From Andrena cerasifolii (Eukaryota; Arthropoda; Insecta; Hymenoptera; Andrenidae): 64,000 bases of DNA. This document shows positions 60,792-64,000 of the stretch, in pieces. Numbering within the stretch: position 1 is the stretch's first letter; every line of letters begins with the position of its first letter. A program made the position numbers and the translations under genes. The stretch spans positions 6,758,001 through 6,822,000 of the forward strand of contig NC_135121.1 of the NCBI RefSeq assembly GCF_050908995.1. The letters run 5' to 3'. Under the pieces are notes generated by a model. That model did not search any database, had not been told where the DNA came from, and saw only the letters and a program-made list of their open reading frames with translations.

Positions 60792-61872
60792 ATATTATTA
60801 ATTATCACAAAGGCATCACTAAAACTCTTGCATGTTGACCAAAAGTTTCGTCTTACTGTCAACTGGAAACTATCGACTGGGGAGTTGTTTATTATTGCGA
60901 GGATAAGGATTGGTAAATGAACAATAGGACAAGACGATAAATGGCAATGTTATTGTGTTCTGTAACGTCCACTCTGTTGGCTCAGTCTAGCACGAAGTTT
61001 CCCTTTTTCGCTGCGATCGTTAACTATCGACTTTTCAATGGTTGACAATTGATGGACTGCCTGTTATACCGGTCCTTTTCATCGAGTTCTGTCTTTCGGT
61101 TTCAGCTTTTCAAGGGAAAGTGAAGCTTTTCATAAATCTATCTGGCAGCAGAAACAAACAGATTAACATTCCGCGTGAATAGCAACGGACTTAAAGAACA
61201 CCATAGCATGGGTATGCCCGTGGCAGGCACTTTCTACTTGCTCAAGGGAGACTTGCAGAACTGTGACGCATAATATTACAAAGTCATAACAGAACAGTGA
61301 TTATTAATTGTGACACGAATGAAATGCAATGTCAGATATAGTAAGATATCCTCCATTTCTCACTTTGTTTGCGACGTTAATTTTAATGGCGTCATCCTAA
61401 ATAGAGTAATACTTTTAAGCCACGTTTAAAGGAAAGAGTTGGAGTCGAAACTTCTAAAAGCAAACGTTACGAAAACCCTCGCCGCTTTGGAATAACAAAG
61501 CTCTATCCATAAAACACCGAAATTGCCGATGTTGGTATTGTATGCGAGGTGAACATCGGTGGCTGACTCGTGAGGCAATATAGCCATAAACCGACGTATC
61601 CGCGAGGTACGCGCGACGCAACCCCGTTAATCCCTGAGACAGTTTTTCAACCACCTTTGCCGCGTTCGCTTTAGGCAACCTGTAGGGGACCTCCTCCACC
61701 GTGAGGTTGCATTAAACGAAGGAAAAAGACTGAAACCCCTTCTAATATTTCAGGTTGAACAAAATCCCTGACATCGAGTGCAAAAAGCGATCTTTTTCGC
61801 GCGGAATAACCCTAAATAGAATAAGAATCTAATGAGCCTGTATTCCTCGACTTGTCCGCCATTCATTCTGCA
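60792..61872. other. Intergenic sequence with an 81-codon open frame
   Basis: The minus-strand frame 61699-61454 lies in GC-richer sequence just beside the 61873 repeat. No family recognised; it may belong to the same repeat. The rest holds nothing identifiable. Confidence 0.4.
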
Positions 61873-62150
61873 TGGCGCGTGCCGTCCGCAGTCCCTAATA
61901 AGATTTAACACTCTGTCCAATCTTTATGGGAACGACGTTGGCCTCGCCCTCTCGAAGAGGATAGCCATACCCGACAAAGGCAACAAATACTCTAGGCCCA
62001 CAGCTAAGTAGTCGAAAGTCATGGTGGCCAAGGTATAGGGAGCTGCGTAAGGGAAGCACCAATCACGAGCCTCGAGTAGCGGCAACACCGCAAGTTCTGG
62101 CCCCGGTCCCAAGGCGCCTTCTAAATCAGACTATAAGTAACTCTCATAGA
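61873..62150. repeat. Dispersed repeat of unknown class, copy 2
   Basis: Near copy of 48184-48460 in the same orientation. Shared blocks are listed there. Both copies leave partial minus-strand frames sharing the peptide ARDWCFPYAA, so a decayed coding origin is conceivable. Confidence 0.75.
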
Positions 62151-62269
62151 TATATAACCTCATTGTATTTCCGAATAGCACCGAGGAGGAACGGAGCTAC
62201 CGATTTGCCTGTATCATCCCCTTACCGCGAACCTTCCTAGCCCCCTCAACTTACCCTCGGTCTATACAC

Positions 62270-62657
62270 CGTCAAGGACCCAGTTCCTGATCAGAACCCA
62301 ATTCCTGATCAGTTTAGGAAAATAAAGCAAATAATAAGCTTATTATGATACAAATTTATTCTAACAAATTACTAAATAATTATGAAGTATTTTGAAATTT
62401 ATACGCAAAATTTGATAGCTCATAATAAAACGCGTGAAGGTGATCAGAAACTGCTCCCTTCGCATTTTTCATTTCCAAAGTTAAATTATAAAATAATTAT
62501 TATTATGTGTGCACTTTTTTAAGTACCCAATTAAAGATAAAACATAGATTTACCGAAATAACAAAAAATCTTTTAAATTTGTTCAAGCTTTCCCTTTACA
62601 CGTTTAAAAACCCGCGGTAGTTACTCTTAAGTGATGAGGAACTGGGTCCTTGACGGT
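62270..62657. mobile_element. Foldback MITE, about 390 bp
   Basis: CCGTCAAGGACCCAGTTCCT on the left and its exact inverse on the right. TCTAT occurs just outside both ends (near 62261 and 62662), a possible duplication. The second GAACCCAATTCCTGATCAG on the left is a direct partial copy of the end. Confidence 0.75.
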
Positions 62658-63724
62658 AAGTCTATGGGGCCTGCTGGGTAATCCTCACCGATGATTCCAC
62701 TAGCGGGCCCAGTACGAAACCGCTATCTTCTTTTTCTCACCTCGCATCCTACCCAACAACCATTCTTCGACCCCCGCCAAAAGACACTCTGCATAAGAGC
62801 CCATGAAATCTGACAAACACAAAGCTGCTGTAAATAAACAGCAGAAATGTAACAGCCAGATGTAGAAGGAAAGGGACAACAGATGCGCAGCCAGGAAGAG
62901 CATCGAATAGGTACGTACATCGTTTCTAAAAGGATACGATTAAAACGAAGAAGTACAAACAGTCGATTGGGAAAGGGGGAGGGGAGATGGTCTGAAAACA
63001 AAGAAACAGGGCGAAAGGCTAAAACGGAGGGAGGAGCGGGGAGAGCTAGCAAAGAGAATAGAGAGAACAGAGAGAGGGAGGATAGGGAAGTTCGCAGACA
63101 GTTTAAAGCCCACAGTTGGCGTCGTATAACCCACTCTACCGATGGAAATCCAAGTAGTATACTACTTGACCATTCAACTGGCTGAATGGGGAATATCTTC
63201 GACCATGTGGAAAGTTCGCTTGTGTGCGTTCTCGCACATGTTGAGTGTTCGGTGTTGCGCGGGGGATGAAGCGTTAGCGTGGGATGAGACTAGGGGTCGG
63301 GTGGATGTGCGAATTTCTATCTGCGCGCAGCATTCACGCACGAAACGATGGAACGGCACCGGTAGCTTTAATAAGTTCTGAGGATTGGCTTTTGTCTGCT
63401 ACGGTGGTCGATTGAGCTTCGAAATGCTATGGCACGGGGTTTAGTATTAACCTCTCTGCGGGATTAGTCAGTTTTTATCGAAGTCTGCATCAAGCGGAAC
63501 ATACTCTATCTCAATAATGTACAGTTTTGATATTAATTTTGTTGTACCTGCAAACACGTGATTATAATAGGGGTTGTTAGAAAGAAAAATAGAAATATCC
63601 AGGCAATTTTTAGTGGTTTATACCATTTGAATAGGGTTATGGATTTATGAACGATTTTGTGTTCCAATAGGTTGTGTTTATAATATTTTTAGTCGGTGTA
63701 GTTTTTACTAGCGATGATTGGTAT
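62658..63724. other. Intergenic sequence, GC-richer 62690-63400
   Basis: Purine-rich plus-strand sequence with overlapping frames of 60-109 codons on both strands; none has a recognised motif. Confidence 0.4.
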
Positions 63725-64000
63725 AATATTATAGAAAGAATAGTTTTACCTATTCTTTAACTATTCTTAAATATTATAGAAAGAATAGTTTTAACTATTC
63801 TTAAATATTATAGAAAAAATAGTTTTAACTATTCTTTAACTGTTCTTAAATATTATAGACAGAATAGTTTTAACTATTCTTTAACTGTTCTTAAATATTA
63901 TAGAAAGAATAGTTTTAACTATTCTTTAACTATTCTTAAATATTATAGAAAGAATAGTTTTAACTATTCTTAAATATTATAGAAAGAATAGTTCTAACTA
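63725..64000. repeat. 45/36-bp tandem repeat running off the window
   Basis: Unit TATTATAGAAAGAATAGTTT + TAACTATTCTTTAACTATTC + TTAAA, with some units lacking one 9-base CTTTAACTATT piece. GAATAGTTTTAACTATTC within the unit is palindromic. The array is cut by the window edge, so its full length is unknown. Confidence 0.95.

Noticed and set aside
61454..61699. 81-codon minus-strand frame starting MEEVPYRLPK
   Set aside because: Balanced composition made it tempting, but no family is recognised and it adjoins a dispersed repeat; not enough to call a gene.
1..64000. CRISPR arrays, operons, phage or bacterial systems
   Set aside because: Spliced gene, MITE density and satellites indicate a eukaryotic nuclear genome. 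The tandem arrays have no spacer-repeat pattern of CRISPR type.

Overview
The window looks like a piece of an insect nuclear genome. It is AT-rich, almost all non-coding, and densely seeded with short non-autonomous DNA transposons (MITEs), minisatellites and retroposon fragments. The only convincing protein-coding gene has spliceosomal introns. Hymenoptera, perhaps an ant or other aculeate, is my guess from the general repeat style and the gene; I could not test it.

The one gene lies on the minus strand at 7695-4862. It is a five-exon member of the valacyclovir hydrolase / biphenyl hydrolase-like (BPHL) family of alpha/beta hydrolases. All four introns have GT-AG ends and matching phases. 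The predicted protein is 294 residues with a basic N-terminus. The nucleophile elbow reads G-W-C-L-G-G where the characterised human enzyme has G-W-S-D-G-G. The catalytic serine is therefore a cysteine, and the aspartate that anchors the substrate amino group is a leucine. The other triad members (Asp, His) are present. Intron 2 has been enlarged by MITE insertions.

The rest of the window is a layered record of transposition. I can bound about 20 elements by terminal inverted repeats plus target-site duplications: five hAT-like (8-bp TSDs, three perfect full-TIR cases, one with weak TIRs, one with a decayed TSD), many Tc1/mariner-like foldback elements with TA duplications, piggyBac-like ones with TTAA, and one with TTA. 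Several are nested. The most unusual mobile element is at 9803-10382. It is a retroposon-like unit whose 5' end is a 5S-rRNA-like sequence (125 nt, terminal helix preserved), whose body holds three 94-bp tandem copies, and which is flanked by a perfect 15-17 bp direct repeat. It looks like a 5S-derived SINE.

Tandem arrays are at 31366-31747, 34921-35187, 47519-48180 (a 7-bp array joined to a 15-bp array), 53035-53457 and 63725-64000 (running off the window). The 15-bp array gives long open frames on both strands that are not genes. I found no tRNA, no intact transposase or reverse transcriptase, and no CRISPR or operon-like structure. The remaining stretches are unannotated intergenic sequence, some of it moderately GC-rich and possibly regulatory.
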